Of a DNA stretch of 64,000 bases, positions 61,554 through 64,000 are shown one piece after another (positions within the stretch are counted from its first letter, which is position 1; each line of letters starts with the position of its first letter). The stretch covers positions 43,588-107,587 of the forward strand of contig JAKBPI010000003.1 in NCBI GenBank assembly GCA_021829645.1. Reading direction: 5' to 3'. Both the position numbers and the translations under genes were made by a program. The notes below the pieces were generated by a model. That model made no database searches, was not told the DNA's origin, and was given only the letters and a program-made list of their open reading frames with translations. Source of the DNA: Actinomycetes bacterium (lineage in GTDB: Bacteria > Actinomycetota > Acidimicrobiia > Acidimicrobiales > Bog-793).

Positions 61554-63213
61554 ACATTTTAGCGACAGGTTTTTACAGGAAGGCTATATTGGATCCATGG
61601 AGACATCAGAGGTCGTAAAAGATCCTATGCGAGAAGAAAAGAACAAGGAAACTCCGGACACATCGTTGATGAAAGAAAAAGTTCATCAGTTGCAGAATGC
61701 CAAAGCGTCTGCTTATCGTCCGGGAACAGAAAGAGCCATAGAGGCGCAACTGGCCAAAGGGAAAATGACGGCCAGGGAACGCATTGATTATCTTTTGGAT
61801 AAAGATTCTTTTCAGGAACTCGGTCTTTTGGTGCGTCACAGGGCTTTTGGAAGCGGACTGGACGACAACAGGCCTTATACGGATGGGGTGATCTGCGGCG
61901 TAGGGACAGTTGAGGGAAGAAAAGTCGCTATTTACAGCCAAGATTTTACTGTCTTTGGGGGTTCTTTGGGAGCGGCTCATGCCAAAAAAATTAATCAGGT
62001 ACAGGACTTAGCGCTCCAACTTGGGATACCCGTAATAGGCATATCGGACGGAGGAGGTGCCAGGATTCAGGAAGGGGTTGCCGCCCTCAACGGATTTGGC
62101 GAAATCTTTTATCGCAATTCCAAATCATCGGGTGTCATACCACAAATAAGTGCGATCATGGGCCCTTCCGCCGGCGGTGCTGTTTACTCTCCGGCGTTGA
62201 CGGATTTTATTTTTATGGTACAAAGCACCAGTCATATGTTCATAACCGGCCCTGATGTGGTCAAAACGGTGACCGGAGAAGAGGTGACTTCCGAGCAATT
62301 GGGCGGAGCTATTACACATGCCACAAGGTCAGGTGTGGCAGCTTTTGTGGCTACCGACGAAAAGTCATGTCTCGATAAGATAAAGGAGTTGCTCACCTAT
62401 CTCCCTTCCAATAATCTGTCAGAGCCCCCTGAGTTTGTGAGTGAGGATTCCCCTACGAGACTTATTCCTGAGTTGGAAACCATCATTCCAGACAGGCCAA
62501 ATCAGCCTTATGACGTGAAGCAGATCATTAATTTAGTGGTGGATGACGGCGATTTTATGGAGTATTTCCCGCATTTTGCGATGAACATTACCTGCGGCTT
62601 TGCCAGATTGAATGCAAAAGTTGTGGGAATTGTGGCCAATCAGCCGCAAATTTTGGCCGGTGTTTTGGATATAGACGCTTCCGAAAAAGCCGCCAGATTT
62701 ATCAGGACCTGCGACGCTTTTAACATACCTTTGATTACTTTTGTCGATGTGCCTGGTTTTATGCCCGGTACTGATCAAGAATATGGTGGAATAATTAGGA
62801 AAGGCGCCAAGCTGCTTTACGCCTATTGTGAGTCAAGCGTACCTCGCATACAGGTAATTCTTCGCAAAGCATACGGAGGTGCCTATATAGTTATGGATTC
62901 CAAATCGATAGGCGCTGACATTTCTTTTGCTTGGCCTTTGGCTGAATTGGCTGTTATGGGTCCCGAATCAGCTGTTGAAATCGTCCACAAGCGAGAACTC
63001 GCTCAGGCATCTGATCCCCAAGGCAGAAAAGCAGAATTGATTAAGACATATACGGAAAGATTTTCTAACCCCTACCAGGCAGCCGAGTTAGGGTATGTAG
63101 ACGAAATCATAGAGCCTAAAGAAACAAGAGTGGCTTTGATAAAGGCGCTTGGGATGTTGGAAACCAAGAGAAGTGAATTGCCCAAAAGGAAGCACGGAAA
63201 TATTCCTCTTTAG
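61546..63213 (+). CDS. Acyl-CoA (propionyl-CoA-type) carboxylase carboxyltransferase subunit; start probably internal
   Basis: GGGARIQEGVAALNGFGEIF, GPSAGGAVYSPALTDF, VDVPGFMPGTDQEYGGIIRKGAKLLYAY. Confidence 0.92.
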   Translation: MNRHFSDRFLQEGYIGSMETSEVVKDPMREEKNKETPDTSLMKEKVHQLQNAKASAYRPGTERAIEAQLAKGKMTARERIDYLLDKDSFQELGLLVRHRAFGSGLDDNRPYTDGVICGVGTVEGRKVAIYSQDFTVFGGSLGAAHAKKINQVQDLALQLGIPVIGISDGGGARIQEGVAALNGFGEIFYRNSKSSGVIPQISAIMGPSAGGAVYSPALTDFIFMVQSTSHMFITGPDVVKTVTGEEVTSEQLGGAITHATRSGVAAFVATDEKSCLDKIKELLTYLPSNNLSEPPEFVSEDSPTRLIPELETIIPDRPNQPYDVKQIINLVVDDGDFMEYFPHFAMNITCGFARLNAKVVGIVANQPQILAGVLDIDASEKAARFIRTCDAFNIPLITFVDVPGFMPGTDQEYGGIIRKGAKLLYAYCESSVPRIQVILRKAYGGAYIVMDSKSIGADISFAWPLAELAVMGPESAVEIVHKRELAQASDPQGRKAELIKTYTERFSNPYQAAELGYVDEIIEPKETRVALIKALGMLETKRSELPKRKHGNIPL

Positions 63214-63253
63214 GTCATGGTCAGGTCGGAGTTAGCGATAGTAAAGCAAGGAC

Positions 63254-63502
63254 ATGGGAAAAGACAGACATATAGAACTCTTAAGACAAAAAAGCGACTC
63301 CTCCTTTTTGGTTCCCGACGAACGAGCCTTAGCTGTGATAGAGAGGGCATTGTTGTCATTGGAACAGGAGATCATGCAAAATATTTCCTCTGTAAAACCT
63401 AATCAATCCGGATGGCCAAAAGCACACCTCAACGCTAAGCAATGGAAGCTCTCTTTGCATCCTTTTGCCCGCCCTATACAATATAATCGGGATCGTCCTT
63501 AA
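63254..63502 (+). CDS. Small hypothetical protein after the carboxylase gene
   Basis: 82-aa ORF co-oriented with the upstream gene. Confidence 0.4.
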   Translation: MGKDRHIELLRQKSDSSFLVPDERALAVIERALLSLEQEIMQNISSVKPNQSGWPKAHLNAKQWKLSLHPFARPIQYNRDRP

Positions 63503-63887
63503 GCTCGGTTGCCCGCCAACAGTACCAAGCCACCAGAGAGCGGTAAGGTCTAAATTTATCCCCCAACTCTTCGAGTTCTTTGGCCGTAGGAAGGTCGGTG
63601 CGCCAGGCCAGACTGTATCCTTTTCTCACTCCCAAGTCAGTAGCCGGCCAAACGTCTTTTCTGGAAAGTTGGAATATCAGGAGCATCTGCACGGTCCATG
63701 GGCCGATTCCTTTTACGCGGCAGAGATTTTTGGTGATTACCTCGTTGCTTTGCAGGGACAGAGTCTCCGGAGTCATGTCAATGGAGCCTTCGTTGACTTT
63801 TTGGGAAAGTTCCAGAATACAGGAGGCCTTGGCTCGCGAGAGACCCAAGGCTGACAAAGTTTCGTGTGAATATCCCGACTTTGGCAA
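63474..63887 (-). pseudogene. DNA-3-methyladenine glycosylase-like (AlkA family) C-terminal part, truncated at its 5' end
   Basis: LGLSRAKASCILELSQKV...LCRVKGIGPWTVQMLLIFQLSRKDVWPATDLGVRKG (HhH-GPD); N-terminal domain absent. Confidence 0.75.
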
Positions 63888-64000
63888 CCAATTCTACAAA
63901 TATCTCACATAATGCCTTGTAGATGAAGTGTTTTTAGTGTTTTCTCGTGATTAAGATACTTGTGATACTAATGCTTCTTTACAGATCCTACAAGTGTTCG
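63874..64000. repeat. Dispersed repeat of about 130 bp, copy B, running to the window end
   Basis: Matches 57405-57533 in the same orientation. Confidence 0.85.

Overview
The window is from a moderately AT-rich chromosome, probably an actinobacterium (Acidimicrobiia-like; this is an inference from gene content). Most of it is ordinary coding sequence: the tail of hypF and a group 3b-type [NiFe] hydrogenase operon, sqdB, larC/larB, pheA, amt, proS, asd, lysC, two tandem PPIases, a response regulator, a MarP-like protease, a GH15 enzyme, ahcY, tadA, archaeal-type aspS, SRP RNA, dnaX, ybaB and recR, and an acyl-CoA carboxylase subunit, plus five tRNAs. Two regions stand out. (1) An accessory region at about 13.6-26.6 kb is bounded by a perfect 55-bp direct repeat. 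It holds an orphan RHS C-terminal (toxin-like) module next to a 16-repeat LRV protein. It also holds a sharply GC-rich island (about 16.4-24.1 kb) with a frameshifted vapBC, several decayed tyrosine recombinase copies, and a CHC2/Toprim/P-loop primase-ATPase cut by one in-frame amber codon and divergent from an XRE regulator. A degenerate IS1634-like transposase and a 24-bp perfect hairpin lie nearby. (2) A 1425-aa NRPS-like protein at 52.3-56.5 kb has adenylation, carrier, transmembrane and three hexapeptide-like domains and is followed by a PPTase-like gene. The layout matches epsilon-poly-L-lysine synthetase (Pls)-type enzymes, and my hand-read specificity code looks lysine-like. Family names come from motif recognition in the supplied translations; no database search was run.
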